Shown here: in pieces, positions 41,827 to 51,080 of the stretch | How the letters are laid out: the number at the start of each line of letters is the position of its first letter | Position numbering within the stretch: the first letter of the stretch is position 1 | Program-made: the position numbers and the translations under genes | The notes under the pieces: model-generated | The model's database searches: none | What the model saw: the letters and a program-made list of their open reading frames with translations, nothing else | Told to the model about the DNA's origin: nothing | Assembly (NCBI RefSeq): GCF_003967015.1 | Contig: NZ_AP017560.1 | Location: forward strand, 3,470,048-3,534,047 | Source of the DNA: Pseudanabaena sp. ABRG5-3 | GTDB lineage: Bacteria > Cyanobacteriota > Cyanobacteriia > Pseudanabaenales > Pseudanabaenaceae | Length of the DNA stretch: 64,000 bases | Direction of reading: 5' to 3'

Positions 41827-44412
41827 ATGGACAGCAGATATAATCCCCAACAGATCGAACCCAAGTGGCAAAAAGTTTGGGCGGAGAAACAACTTGACAA
41901 AGTAAGCAACGATGCAATTGGTGCAGAAAGCAACAAAAAGAAATTCTATGCGCTGTCAATGTTTCCCTATCCATCGGGCGATCTGCATATGGGGCATGTC
42001 CGTAATTACACAATTACCGATGTGATTGCCCGTTACAAAAGAATGCAGGGCTATCAAGTGTTGCACCCAATGGGCTGGGATGCCTTCGGGTTGCCTGCGG
42101 AAAATGCGGCGATCGATCGCAATACCCATCCTGCTAAATGGACTTATGCCAATATCGACAATATGCGATCGCAGCTTCAGCAAGTGGGCTTGTCATACGA
42201 CTGGGATCGCGAGTTAGCAACCTGTTCGCCCGACTATTACAAATGGACGCAATGGATCTTTTTGCAATTTTTGGAAGCAGGTTTGGCTTATCAGAAAGAA
42301 GCAAAGGTTAACTGGGACCCAATCGATCAGACCGTAATTGCCAATGAACAGGTGGATAGTGAAGGGCGATCTTGGCGATCGGGCGCATTGGTGGAGAAGC
42401 GCAAGTTGCGGCAATGGTTCTTGAAAATCACCGACTATGCTGAGCAACTTTTGCAAGATTTGGACAAGCTCAATGACTGGCCTTCTAGCGTCAAGATCAT
42501 GCAGGCTAACTGGATCGGCAAATCCACAGGCGCAGAGCTAAGCTTCCCCGTCGTTGGCAGTGAAAAGAAAATCACCGTATTCACCACTCGTCCTGATACC
42601 GTTTACGGTGTGAGCTATGTCGTACTTGCCCCAGAGCATCCCTTAGTTGAGACTTTGACTACTGAGGCTCAAAAAGAAGCCGTCAGCAAATTCATCGAAG
42701 AAGTCAAAAATCTTAGTGAAATCGATCGCACGTCCGATGATCGCCCTAAACGTGGCGTAGCGATCGGCGCAAGTGTGGTTAATCCATTCACAGGCAAAGA
42801 AGTTCCGATTTGGATTGCTGATTATGTTCTCTTTGAATATGGCACTGGCGCAGTCATGGGTGTTCCTGCCCATGATGTCCGCGATTTCACCTTTGCAAAG
42901 CAGTACGATCTTCCAATTCAAACCGTTATCACCTCTAACTCCCCTCTCCCTATGGGAGAGGGGCAGGGGGTGAGGGAATCCGCTTACACCGAAGCAGGAA
43001 TCATGATCAATTCGGGTGAATTTGACGGCTTAGATTCCGTAACTGCGAAAACTAAGATTGTGGAACTTGCCGAAAAGAACCAATGGGGAACCGCCAAAAT
43101 CACCTATCGCTTGCGTGATTGGTTGATTTCGCGCCAAAGATATTGGGGCTGTCCAATTCCCGTGATTCATTGCCCTAGCTGTGGCATCGTTCCTGTTCCC
43201 CATGCAGATTTACCCGTGATCTTGCCTGAAGATGTGGAACTTACAGGACGGGGTGCATCACCTCTCGCCCAAAAGGAATCTTGGATCAATGTCCCCTGTC
43301 CTAAGTGCGGCACGGCGGCAAAGCGCGAAACCGACACGATGGATACCTTCATCGATTCCTCTTGGTATTTCTTGCGCTTTGCCGATGCGCGGAATGATCA
43401 AGAAATTGGCGATCGCAATGCCATTAATAGCTGGATGCCCGTCGATCAATATGTCGGCGGTGTCGAACATGCGATTTTGCACCTACTCTATTCCCGCTTT
43501 GTCACTAAAGTTTTGCGCGATCGCGGCTTGCTTGATTTTGATGAACCCTTTGCCAAATTGCTCACACAGGGCATGGTACAGGGGTTAACCTACATGAATC
43601 CTAACAAGGGTGGCAAGGACAAATGGGTTCCTTCGGCTTTAGTCGATCCCAAAGATCCTAAAGATCCCAAAACTGGCGAACCTTTACAAGCACTATTTGC
43701 CACGATGTCTAAATCTAAGGGCAATGGTGTATCGCCTGTAGATGCGATCGCTAAGTATGGAGCCGATACTTTGCGGATGTTCACGCTCTTCAAAGCTCCT
43801 CCCGAAAAAGATTTGGAATGGGAAGATGCCGATGTGGAAGGTCAGCAACGCTTCTTAAATCGAGTCTGGCGTTTGGTGTCTAATTTTGCCGAAACTAAGC
43901 AGAATGGTATCTCTGACAAAATTGATAAGAATCTCCGCCGAGCAATTCACATTGCTATTAAAGAAGTTTCTGAAGATTTCGATGGAGGCTATCAACTAAA
44001 TACTGCCATTTCAGAAATGATGAAGCTCAGTAATGCATTGCAAGATACTGAAGATAAGAGTTCTGCTACTTTCTTGGAAGGTATCGAAACGCTCTTAACT
44101 TTACTTGCACCCTTTGCACCGCACATTTCTGAGGAGCTTTGGTCATTGATTGGGCATACAGACTCAATCCATTTACAGCCTTGGCTTACCCACGATCCTG
44201 ATGCGCTCACCGTTGATGAGATTACCCTCGTAATTCAAATCAATGGTAAAGTGCGCGGCAGTCTTCAAGTGCCATCTAGTGCCAGCAATGATAAGCAAGC
44301 ATTGGAAGAATATGCCCGCAGTTCAAGTGCAGCCCAGAAGTATCTCGAAGGTAAGGAGATCAAGAAGGTGATTGCAGTTCCCGGAAAGTTGGTGAATTTT
44401 GTAGTTGTCTAG
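41827..44412 (+). CDS. leuS: Leucyl-tRNA synthetase
   Basis: An 861-residue class I synthetase charging tRNA-Leu. HIGH motif HMGH at 54-57 ([14 protein letters not shown]), CP1 editing domain with [10 protein letters not shown], the signature KMSKS as TMSKS at 626-630, and a C-terminal anticodon/tRNA-binding region ending in [13 protein letters not shown]. Residues about 370-385 ([16 protein letters not shown]) are an insertion encoded by a repeat, and PKDPKDPK (about 610-617) is a second low-complexity insertion in the leucine-specific region. Both keep the frame and lie in loops. A strong terminator follows. Confidence 0.96.
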   Translation: MDSRYNPQQIEPKWQKVWAEKQLDKVSNDAIGAESNKKKFYALSMFPYPSGDLHMGHVRNYTITDVIARYKRMQGYQVLHPMGWDAFGLPAENAAIDRNTHPAKWTYANIDNMRSQLQQVGLSYDWDRELATCSPDYYKWTQWIFLQFLEAGLAYQKEAKVNWDPIDQTVIANEQVDSEGRSWRSGALVEKRKLRQWFLKITDYAEQLLQDLDKLNDWPSSVKIMQANWIGKSTGAELSFPVVGSEKKITVFTTRPDTVYGVSYVVLAPEHPLVETLTTEAQKEAVSKFIEEVKNLSEIDRTSDDRPKRGVAIGASVVNPFTGKEVPIWIADYVLFEYGTGAVMGVPAHDVRDFTFAKQYDLPIQTVITSNSPLPMGEGQGVRESAYTEAGIMINSGEFDGLDSVTAKTKIVELAEKNQWGTAKITYRLRDWLISRQRYWGCPIPVIHCPSCGIVPVPHADLPVILPEDVELTGRGASPLAQKESWINVPCPKCGTAAKRETDTMDTFIDSSWYFLRFADARNDQEIGDRNAINSWMPVDQYVGGVEHAILHLLYSRFVTKVLRDRGLLDFDEPFAKLLTQGMVQGLTYMNPNKGGKDKWVPSALVDPKDPKDPKTGEPLQALFATMSKSKGNGVSPVDAIAKYGADTLRMFTLFKAPPEKDLEWEDADVEGQQRFLNRVWRLVSNFAETKQNGISDKIDKNLRRAIHIAIKEVSEDFDGGYQLNTAISEMMKLSNALQDTEDKSSATFLEGIETLLTLLAPFAPHISEELWSLIGHTDSIHLQPWLTHDPDALTVDEITLVIQINGKVRGSLQVPSSASNDKQALEEYARSSSAAQKYLEGKEIKKVIAVPGKLVNFVVV
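42938..42980 (+). repeat. In-frame repeat insertion in leuS
   Basis: ACTCCCCTCTCCC, TATG, GGGAGAGGGG form a hairpin, followed by CAGGGGGTGAGGG. This is a well-known type of cyanobacterial dispersed repeat, usually intergenic; here it is translated in frame after the GVPAHDVRD editing motif. Confidence 0.7.
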
Positions 44413-44440
44413 GCTTTTAAATCTGAACTTTGCCTAACCA

Positions 44441-44497
44441 ATCCCAATAATTTTGAAAGGTTTACAGAGTAAGCTTTTTGAAATTATTGGGATTTTT
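44441..44497 (+). terminator. leuS terminator
   Basis: ATCCCAATAATTT (44441-44453) pairs perfectly with AAATTATTGGGAT (44481-44493) and is followed by TTTT. The loop is 27 bases and contains a weak inner stem. Confidence 0.8.
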
Positions 44498-44555
44498 GCG
44501 TTTTAAAGGCTCTCATGTATAATATTTGTATTACAACGCATTATTTGATAATACG
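44495..44555 (+). promoter_or_regulatory. Promoter and likely operator of the toxin-antitoxin genes
   Basis: TATAAT at 44518-44523 is a perfect -10 box with TTGCGT (44496-44501) as a weak -35. An inverted repeat GTATTA (44528-44533) and TAATAC (44549-44554) covers the start region up to the antitoxin ATG, as expected for an autoregulatory ribbon-helix-helix operator. Confidence 0.5.
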
Positions 44556-44801
44556 ATGTCAGCAGCTAAGGAAACGATTACCTTTCGGCTCGATCGCACA
44601 AAGCGTGAAGCGTTAGATGCGATCGCTAAGGAACTAGATCGCGATCGCTCTTACCTATTGAATGAGGCGATCGAGAACTATATTGAAATTTATAAGTGGC
44701 AGATTGCGGAAATTAATTTAGCGATCGCTGAGGCAGATGCTGAAGATTTTGCTAGTGATGAAGATGTAGATACGATGTTTGGGCGCTTTAATGAAGGTTA
44801 G
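44556..44801 (+). CDS. Ribbon-helix-helix antitoxin (ParD/CopG type)
   Basis: An 81-residue antitoxin. The N-terminal strand-helix-helix is ETITFRLDRTKREALDAIAKELDRDRSYLLNEAIENYI, a CopG/RHH DNA-binding fold; the acidic C-terminus (AEADAEDFASDEDVDTMF) is the usual toxin-binding tail. I start at ATG 44556 rather than the upstream TTG, placing the start next to the inverted repeat. It overlaps the toxin gene by 11 bases. As in other pairs it should bind its own promoter. Confidence 0.85.
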   Translation: MSAAKETITFRLDRTKREALDAIAKELDRDRSYLLNEAIENYIEIYKWQIAEINLAIAEADAEDFASDEDVDTMFGRFNEG

Positions 44802-45063
44802 GTGGTTACGCAAAGCCCTACAAAATCTAGAAGTAATTCATGAATATATTGCTAGAGATAATCCAGAGGCTGCTTTAAAATTGGTAATCAAGATTCGCAG
44901 TGCTGTAAAGCAATTGGAAACTTTTCCAGAAATGGGACGTATTGGGAGAGTTAAGGAGACAAGAGAAATTGTGGTCAATCCTTATTTCATCGTGTATCGA
45001 GTTAATGGAAGTTTTGTTGATATTTTGCGAATATTACATTCAGCGAGAAAGTTTCCAGATTAG
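44791..45063 (+). CDS. ParE/RelE-family toxin
   Basis: A 90-residue toxin of the ParE/RelE superfamily. Family features: KVRWLRKALQNLEVIHEYI near the start, LETFPEMGRIGRVKETREIVV in the middle and YFIVYRVNGSFVDILRILHSARKFP at the end. ParE poisons gyrase and RelE cleaves mRNA; the sequence is closer to ParE (RILHSARKFP) but the target is not proved. Start ATG 44791, overlapping the antitoxin stop. Convergent with ptuB, 24 bases from its end. Confidence 0.88.
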   Translation: MKVRWLRKALQNLEVIHEYIARDNPEAALKLVIKIRSAVKQLETFPEMGRIGRVKETREIVVNPYFIVYRVNGSFVDILRILHSARKFPD

Positions 45064-45087
45064 AATTAGAAACTTCCTATTTTAAAC

Positions 45088-45726
45088 TCATGAGTATTGT
45101 TTTGAGAAATAGGTGATCGCAAAACAAAAGGCTTTGAACTTTCCATCATGTTTTTGTTCATAATCTCTAGCAAAAAGCAATATTTCTTCATCACTCGATC
45201 CAGACTCAATCATATTAATAATTGGTTCAATTGCTTTTGCTCTATCTTTTTTTAAGGTTGTGTGGTTAAGGTTTAAAGCAATTACTGTTGGGTCATTATT
45301 TGGCAAAATTTCTCCTTTGGCTGTATAACTAAACTTAGTTTCACAATTAGGATCAATTGGCTTGATTGTCAAATCAAGATTTCCGCGTTTACGTCCACAA
45401 TGTTCTTCACAGTGCGTTATTTCTCGATTTTCTGCAATAACTCGATCGGAAATTCCACAGGAAGCAAGAAGATTCATGTATTCAAGCGATAAATCAGGAG
45501 CAATACTTTGTGGAATAAGATGTTCAATATGACTTTTTTGATCGCTTATTTCCATACCGCAATAGCAGCAAATATACCCCTGTTCTTCGATTAAGGCTTG
45601 AAGTAATTCCTTACGCTCTTTACTACGCAAATACTCATATCCGTAATTAGGATCGTTAGCAGCTAGTTGCTTCCATTGCTTAACACTTTCAGGTTCACGG
45701 TTAGGATTTTTGGGAATATATTTCAT
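45088..45726 (-). CDS. ptuB: HNH endonuclease of Septu-type defence (PtuB-like)
   Basis: A 212-residue HNH nuclease of the TIGR02646/PtuB family. The zinc knuckle is YICCYCG (C53/C56), the HNH core is SHIEHLIPQ (H66, H69) with YMNLLASC, and a second cysteine-histidine group HCEEHCGRKRGN supplies further metal ligands. In Septu systems PtuB pairs with the ATPase PtuA, and the same pair serves as effector in some retrons. Its ATG overlaps the ptuA stop as ATGA, so translation is coupled. It is expected to cut nucleic acid upon phage infection. Confidence 0.85.
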   Translation of the reverse strand: MKYIPKNPNREPESVKQWKQLAANDPNYGYEYLRSKERKELLQALIEEQGYICCYCGMEISDQKSHIEHLIPQSIAPDLSLEYMNLLASCGISDRVIAENREITHCEEHCGRKRGNLDLTIKPIDPNCETKFSYTAKGEILPNNDPTVIALNLNHTTLKKDRAKAIEPIINMIESGSSDEEILLFARDYEQKHDGKFKAFCFAITYFSKQYS

Positions 45727-47060
45727 CGACCAAGTACTTCCCTGCGGCGTATGAGTACATCAGCTTTCACAAAATCAGGATCTTCTCCATTGGCAATTTG
45801 TTGCTTTAAGGATTGTTTTAATGATCGCGCTGCTTCTAAATCACCAGCATCAATATATCGAAATAATTGGAGCAGACCTTCTTGAATATCACGATTACGC
45901 TCTACAGTCTCCATATCCTCTTCTAAAATACGATTGCTATCTTTGCCATAAGTTTGACGCAATTCTGCAACGATTCCTTCATCAGTTCGGCGCAAGCGAT
46001 ATACACGACCTTGAACCTCTCCCAAAACTTGGGGTGAATGAGTAGTAAAAATGAACTGACAATTTGGGAATGTTTTCACTAATGAAGGTATTACCCTACG
46101 TTGCCACTCAGGATGTAAATGCAATTCAATTTCATCAATTAAAATTAATCCATGACCATTTAAGGGATTTTTATTAATATCGGGATTAGAGATCGCTAGT
46201 CTTCGTGCAATATCACCAACCATTGCTAAAAAGCATTTTTCTCCATCAGATAGTGACTCAAAAGATAACTCCTGATCATCTTTTAAAACCACCATATCTA
46301 AAGGCGATCGCTTAATCCTTAAATTTGTAAATTCAGGAATAATGGATGTGATAGCTTCTCGAACACTTTGCAGTTGTCTATCTCTATATTCATTATCCCG
46401 ATTTAGACGATGTTCATTCTCTAAATCTTCCCTAACCTTAAACCATTTAAAAAATCTTGGAAAATTTTGTCTTGAAACTAATTCTTCCCGATAGATTAAT
46501 AGCTGTGGGTAGAGAAGATAATCATCTTCATTACCTTCATTTTTATCATCTTCTAAAATATCGGAATCATCTAGTATTAAGCTTTCAACGGCTCTAGATA
46601 CTGGATAATATGCACAAATTGGTAGACTGGCATTAGAATCTTTCTTCAAAGTTGATAAGATCCAATCGCGATATGAAATTGATTTTTTGTTTATTTCTTC
46701 TACTTCTAGAGGTAGTAAGTATGGCTTGTCTGAATTGATTTTATAGCTTGAATTTATTTGTAAGCTTGGAAATTCTATACTTGAAAAATTAAATTCGATG
46801 CTATTACTTGCTTGCTTACATCCGTATGAAATGTCAATATTTGGTTTTAGTTTAAAGTATTTTGAGAGTATTCCATACCTTTCAGGCTCTCCTGTAAAGT
46901 TAAGAAATAGATTAGCAGCAAATCTTGCAATACTTTTTAATAAAGTTGTTTTACCTGAACCATTTTCACCTAGAAAAACAATAGGAGAATCTCCATCTAT
47001 ATCAATAAATAGATCTCGAATTCCACGTAAGTTTTGAATATGTAGATTCTTGATTTTCAT
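45723..47060 (-). CDS. ptuA: AAA/ABC-type ATPase of Septu-type defence (PtuA-like)
   Basis: A 445-residue SMC/RecF-like ATPase. Opening MKIKNLHIQNLRGIRDLFID is the usual lobe of OLD/AAA15-type ATPases; Walker A GENGSGKT (31-38), signature LSDGEK (270-275), Walker B LILIDEIE (305-312) and the H-loop histidine (THSPQ, about 341). The insert between Walker A and the signature (about 100-250) is long. With ptuB directly downstream it forms a two-gene Septu-like module. PtuA complexes are known to hold PtuB and gate it by nucleotide. No reverse transcriptase lies nearby, so this is not a retron. Confidence 0.85.
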   Translation of the reverse strand: MKIKNLHIQNLRGIRDLFIDIDGDSPIVFLGENGSGKTTLLKSIARFAANLFLNFTGEPERYGILSKYFKLKPNIDISYGCKQASNSIEFNFSSIEFPSLQINSSYKINSDKPYLLPLEVEEINKKSISYRDWILSTLKKDSNASLPICAYYPVSRAVESLILDDSDILEDDKNEGNEDDYLLYPQLLIYREELVSRQNFPRFFKWFKVREDLENEHRLNRDNEYRDRQLQSVREAITSIIPEFTNLRIKRSPLDMVVLKDDQELSFESLSDGEKCFLAMVGDIARRLAISNPDINKNPLNGHGLILIDEIELHLHPEWQRRVIPSLVKTFPNCQFIFTTHSPQVLGEVQGRVYRLRRTDEGIVAELRQTYGKDSNRILEEDMETVERNRDIQEGLLQLFRYIDAGDLEAARSLKQSLKQQIANGEDPDFVKADVLIRRREVLGR

Positions 47061-47289
47061 ATTTGCTTAGGGCTAGGAGTTAGACATTCTTTGTCATTGC
47101 ATACATTAAATACAGCTAGAAATCAAAGATGATTGAATCTACCACATTATTTCTTGAAGATATTTTATACAAATTTAATTGTAAAGGAAAAACAAACCGA
47201 TGACAAAGTAATGGTAAAATATCGCATTCCCTGCTTTTTTATTTTGTGGAGATTTACTTGATGAATCTGCGATCGCAAGGTTGGAGATC
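47061..47289. other. Intergenic region upstream of ptuA
   Basis: AT-rich; must contain the ptuA promoter (minus strand). No msr/msd-like RNA or repeats seen. Confidence 0.4.
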
Positions 47290-49122
47290 CTAGCTTGAGA
47301 GCTTTCCTATTAATAAATAAGTAATCATCTTACCCTTACCTTTAATATCGATCTCTCGACGGGAATCAAATTGGTACTTGTCTTTTAACAGGTGATAGGT
47401 TACTTCGGTAACTTGGATACAACCAGCAACACCTTGGGACTCCATACGACTTGCCACATTAACCGTATCACCCCAAAGGTCGTAAATAAACTTCTTCGTA
47501 CCAATTACCCCAGCGATCGCCTGTCCAGTGTGAATACCAATCCGCAATGAAAAGGGACTACCATCAGTACGCTTAAACTGTTGGATGGATGCTTGCATTT
47601 CCAAGGCCATTTCCGCGATCGCCTCTGCATGATCCTTACTCGGTGTTGGCAATCCTCCAACTGCCATATAAGAATCACCAATAGTTTTAATTTTCTCTAA
47701 TTCATAAACATCAACTAGACGGTCAAACTCTGAAAATATATCATTCAAACAGTTGACCAAATCACTAGCAGAAATAGCCGCCGCATATTCCGTAAAATTG
47801 ACAATATCCGCAAATAAAACTGTTACTTCATCAAAGGCATCAGCAACAACTGCCCCAGAAATTTTACCATTGGTGAGACTATCTAGCATAGGATCTACCT
47901 CTAGTAAATTGTTAGAATAAGCCTCTACAACTTTACTCGCTAAAGCTTTGGATTGAGATAGTTTTAAGCGTTCTACAATCTCTTGAGGCAAAACATTTAA
48001 TAATAAACGTTCGGATTTCATCTGTTCAATTCGCAGCTTTTCTTCAGCTCGACGACGCTCTTGAGATTCCATTCCCAATGCTAATAAATCCGCTAAAGAA
48101 CTGGCAAAACTATGCTCCTCTGGTAGCCACAAACGTTCTACATCAGTATGTTCAAAAGCAATAATACCTGTCAATTCACCATTAACTTCAAAGGGCTTAA
48201 TCAATAAAGATACTGTGTTCGCAGAGTTGAAATAATCCAAGATTTCTTGTAAATATGCTTCCTCCTGTACATCCTCAACAGAAATACTAGTTTGTGATTG
48301 AAGTGCTGCAAAAAATTGGGGATAATCTTGAGCAGTCAAAAAATTTGCTTCTGTATGAGTGTTTGTACTTTTAATATATAAATCGAGGCAATGTAGAAGT
48401 GTTTTTGCTGTATCAAACAGCCAAATACTGACCCTTTCCACACTTAAAGCATGGCTTCCTGTATAGGTAATATTTTGAACAGCACCGATAAAATCCCCCT
48501 GATTAATTGATTTATCTTTGGTTAAACCTAGTAGAAAATCCTGTTGTTTCCGAAGTTGATCTTCACGGCGACTTAATAGAAAATTTATGCGTTGAAATGA
48601 GGCTTTTGATGCGTTTAGTTCATAGCTTGTTTCTTTTAAATTTAATGTTAAGTCTTGGTTGGACTGCTCTAGTTGCAAAAGAGAATTTGCTATCATTTCT
48701 ACCATCGTATTAAATGATGCTGTTAAAACTTGAATTTCGCGAGTTCCTTCTACTGATACCCTTGTATTGAGCTTACCTTGAGTAACTGCTTGAGAAGCTT
48801 CACTTAATTTCTCTAGAGAAGAGGAAATCGATCGCCAGATCATCATGCTCATCAAGATGGCGATCGCTAATATTGCAAAGTATAGCAAAATCACTATTTG
48901 GGTATAGTCCTGCATCGAACCTGTAAATTGAGATTCAGGAATTACCACTACCATTAGCCGATTATAAAAAATAAATATGCCAACTAATCCCATCGCTAGG
49001 ATTAGCTGAAACACAAATGGAACCACTAGTACAGTTTTCAGTGGAACATTTTTTAATAACCTAGCTAAATATGAGATTTTAAACATGATGCCTAAGTAAG
49101 TAATACCTTTGCTGCTAAGCAC
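47290..49122 (-). CDS. GAF-domain adenylate cyclase with HAMP domain (class III), paralogue 1
   Basis: A 610-residue membrane cyclase: two membrane helices (about 28-53 and 71-93) bracketing a short extracytoplasmic loop, HAMP (about 93-145), coiled coil, GAF (about 205-360), linker, and a class III catalytic domain (about 430-600). Metal ligands are D439 (FADIVNF) and D483 (IGDSYM); the adenine-specifying pair is K477 and D548 (YDLWGD), and N555/R559 (NVASRM) stabilise the transition state, so it is predicted to make cAMP. The GTG start at 49122 has GAAAGGA upstream and overlaps the preceding gene by 8 bases; ATG 49086 is an alternative. Tandem with a close paralogue. Confidence 0.9.
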   Translation of the reverse strand: MLSSKGITYLGIMFKISYLARLLKNVPLKTVLVVPFVFQLILAMGLVGIFIFYNRLMVVVIPESQFTGSMQDYTQIVILLYFAILAIAILMSMMIWRSISSSLEKLSEASQAVTQGKLNTRVSVEGTREIQVLTASFNTMVEMIANSLLQLEQSNQDLTLNLKETSYELNASKASFQRINFLLSRREDQLRKQQDFLLGLTKDKSINQGDFIGAVQNITYTGSHALSVERVSIWLFDTAKTLLHCLDLYIKSTNTHTEANFLTAQDYPQFFAALQSQTSISVEDVQEEAYLQEILDYFNSANTVSLLIKPFEVNGELTGIIAFEHTDVERLWLPEEHSFASSLADLLALGMESQERRRAEEKLRIEQMKSERLLLNVLPQEIVERLKLSQSKALASKVVEAYSNNLLEVDPMLDSLTNGKISGAVVADAFDEVTVLFADIVNFTEYAAAISASDLVNCLNDIFSEFDRLVDVYELEKIKTIGDSYMAVGGLPTPSKDHAEAIAEMALEMQASIQQFKRTDGSPFSLRIGIHTGQAIAGVIGTKKFIYDLWGDTVNVASRMESQGVAGCIQVTEVTYHLLKDKYQFDSRREIDIKGKGKMITYLLIGKLSS

Positions 49123-50578
49123 CTATGCGTCCTTTCAAGAGATAGGTCGTCATTTCTCCTTTGCCTTTAATATTAATGGCACTTCGTTGTTCAAAATAAT
49201 ATTTATCTTTTAAAAGTTGATAAGTCGCTTCAGTAACTTGAATACAGTCAGCAATACCATAGGACTCCATGCGACTAGCGACATTGACTGTATCTCCCCA
49301 TAGGTCATAAATGAATTTTTTTGTACCAATTACCCCAGCGATCGCCTGTCCTGTATGAATACCGATCCGTAATGAAAATTGACTACCATCAGAACGTTTA
49401 AATTTCTTGATCGAGGACTGCATTTGTAAAGCCATTTCGGCGATCGCTTCCGCATGATCATCACTGGGTATAGGCAATCCCCCCACTACCATATAGGAAT
49501 CACCCACAGTTTTGATCTTTTCGAGGTCGTATTGTTCAACGAAGTAATCAAACTCTGAGAAGATCTCATTCAATACATTCACTAATTCACTAGCAGATAT
49601 AGCCGCCGCATATTCCGTAAAATTGACAATATCCGCAAATAACACGGTAACTTCGTCAAAGGAATCTGCCACAATTGTCCCGCTAGTTTTTAGATGCACT
49701 TGCGTCTTAAATTGCAACGACTTCAAGCGTTCAGCGATTTCGGGTGGTAATACATTCAGCAAGAGACGCTCTGATTTTTTCTGTTCAACCCTTAGACTTT
49801 CTTCGACCCGTCGGCGTTCTTGCGCTTCCATTCCGAGTGCTAATAAATCTGACAAAGAATTGGCAAAGCTAATTTCTTCCTCTGTCCATAGATGCTCAAT
49901 CTCGGTATGCTCAAAGGCGAGGATACCAATAATTTCTCCACCGACTTCAAATCTAGAGACCAAAGTAGAAACAATTCCTAAAGGCAAGCAATAGGGTAAA
50001 AATAATTCTTGAAAAATAGGATCTTCTTGGATATCTTCGATAGCGATCGCCCGATCCTTGAGAATTGCCTCAAAAAAGCTAGGATACAGTTCTGCGCTTA
50101 AAACTTCAGACTCGGTATGCAGATTTAAGCTTTTTTGATAGAGATCAAGGCAATGTAAAACTGTCTTGTTTTTATTGAAGAGCCAAATACTAACCCGTTC
50201 GACATTAAGAGCAAAACTGCCCGTTCTTGTAATATTTTGGACAGCAATAATAAAGTCACCTTGGTTAATTGCTCGATCTTTTGTTAAGGCAAATAAAACA
50301 TTTTGCTGCTTTCTGAGTTGATTTTCGCGACGGTCTAGCAAAAAATTAGTGCGTTGTAGTGAAGATTTTAACGCTTCTAGCTCATTACTTTTTTGCTGGA
50401 CTAGTAATTCTAATTCCTGATTCGATTTTTTGAGGCGCTGTGAGATCAAAAATATTGATCGCCACCAAGCGATCGCTACTACTAATGCAATTAATGCGAT
50501 GGTGAATATTTCCCAGCTCAATTTGGTAGCGTAGTTAATAATCAGGGTTCTAGACTTGCAAAATACAAATACTGACAA
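49115..50578 (-). CDS. GAF-domain adenylate cyclase (class III), paralogue 2
   Basis: A 487-residue paralogue of the next gene, nearly identical in the cyclase core. It has one N-terminal membrane helix (about 22-40), a coiled coil, GAF (about 95-245) and the catalytic domain (about 305-485) with D316, K354, D360, D425, N432 and R436, all present; cAMP specificity is predicted. Unlike paralogue 1 it lacks the extracytoplasmic loop and HAMP domain. No ATG or GTG precedes the hydrophobic helix; the TTG at 50578 is the only start I can propose, and N-terminal truncation is possible. Overlaps paralogue 1 by 8 bases, so the two are co-translated. Confidence 0.85.
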   Translation of the reverse strand: MSVFVFCKSRTLIINYATKLSWEIFTIALIALVVAIAWWRSIFLISQRLKKSNQELELLVQQKSNELEALKSSLQRTNFLLDRRENQLRKQQNVLFALTKDRAINQGDFIIAVQNITRTGSFALNVERVSIWLFNKNKTVLHCLDLYQKSLNLHTESEVLSAELYPSFFEAILKDRAIAIEDIQEDPIFQELFLPYCLPLGIVSTLVSRFEVGGEIIGILAFEHTEIEHLWTEEEISFANSLSDLLALGMEAQERRRVEESLRVEQKKSERLLLNVLPPEIAERLKSLQFKTQVHLKTSGTIVADSFDEVTVLFADIVNFTEYAAAISASELVNVLNEIFSEFDYFVEQYDLEKIKTVGDSYMVVGGLPIPSDDHAEAIAEMALQMQSSIKKFKRSDGSQFSLRIGIHTGQAIAGVIGTKKFIYDLWGDTVNVASRMESYGIADCIQVTEATYQLLKDKYYFEQRSAINIKGKGEMTTYLLKGRIGA

Positions 50579-50651
50579 ATTATAGAAATATGCTAACGCG
50601 ATCGCTAATAGTGGTCAATTCGCACAATTGCTGACATCTAAAACAATGGAC

Positions 50652-50900
50652 TTAAGCCCATTTATCATCAACTTCAGCAGCCACCACATCAATTGTGAAG
50701 CCATAACCGCTTACCGTTTGCCCTGCACGGATTTTGCAGCCCTTGCGTAGTTCGATCTGTCCATCTACCTCTACATCCCCTTCAATGATCATTAATTTGG
50801 CAATGCCGCCAGTATCAGCAACTCCACAAACCTTTAATAAATTGCTTAGGGTGATATATTCCCCCGTTAATTCAAAGGTTTCCTGAAAATTTTCTTGCAT
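50652..50900 (-). CDS. S4-domain RNA-binding protein (YbcJ-like)
   Basis: An 82-residue single S4 domain, as in YbcJ/YaaA-type proteins. The S4 core ITLSNLLKVCGVADTGGIAKLMIIEGDVEVDGQIELRKGCKIRAGQ is complete, with the basic RKGCKIRAG loop contacting RNA. Probably a translation or ribosome-associated factor; target unknown. ATG start, divergent from prfC, about 180 bases apart. Confidence 0.88.
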   Translation of the reverse strand: MQENFQETFELTGEYITLSNLLKVCGVADTGGIAKLMIIEGDVEVDGQIELRKGCKIRAGQTVSGYGFTIDVVAAEVDDKWA

Positions 50901-51080
50901 TATGCTCTCTAGTTTCTAGGATTAGGTTAATTTGCGCTAAAAAGTAAGCATAATAGATGCAGTATCGCGAAATCTCGATTCATCTAAAAATGGTTTTAAT
51001 ATGAGCAGAGCATAGCTCTACTCATCCTAAAATACTGCCATCTTTAGCACCACCCTAAAAATTAGTTCGTTAAAATTTCC

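Noticed and set aside
45088-47290. Retron with PtuAB effector
   Set aside because: The HNH family also occurs in retrons, but no reverse transcriptase gene or msr/msd-like RNA is present on either side.
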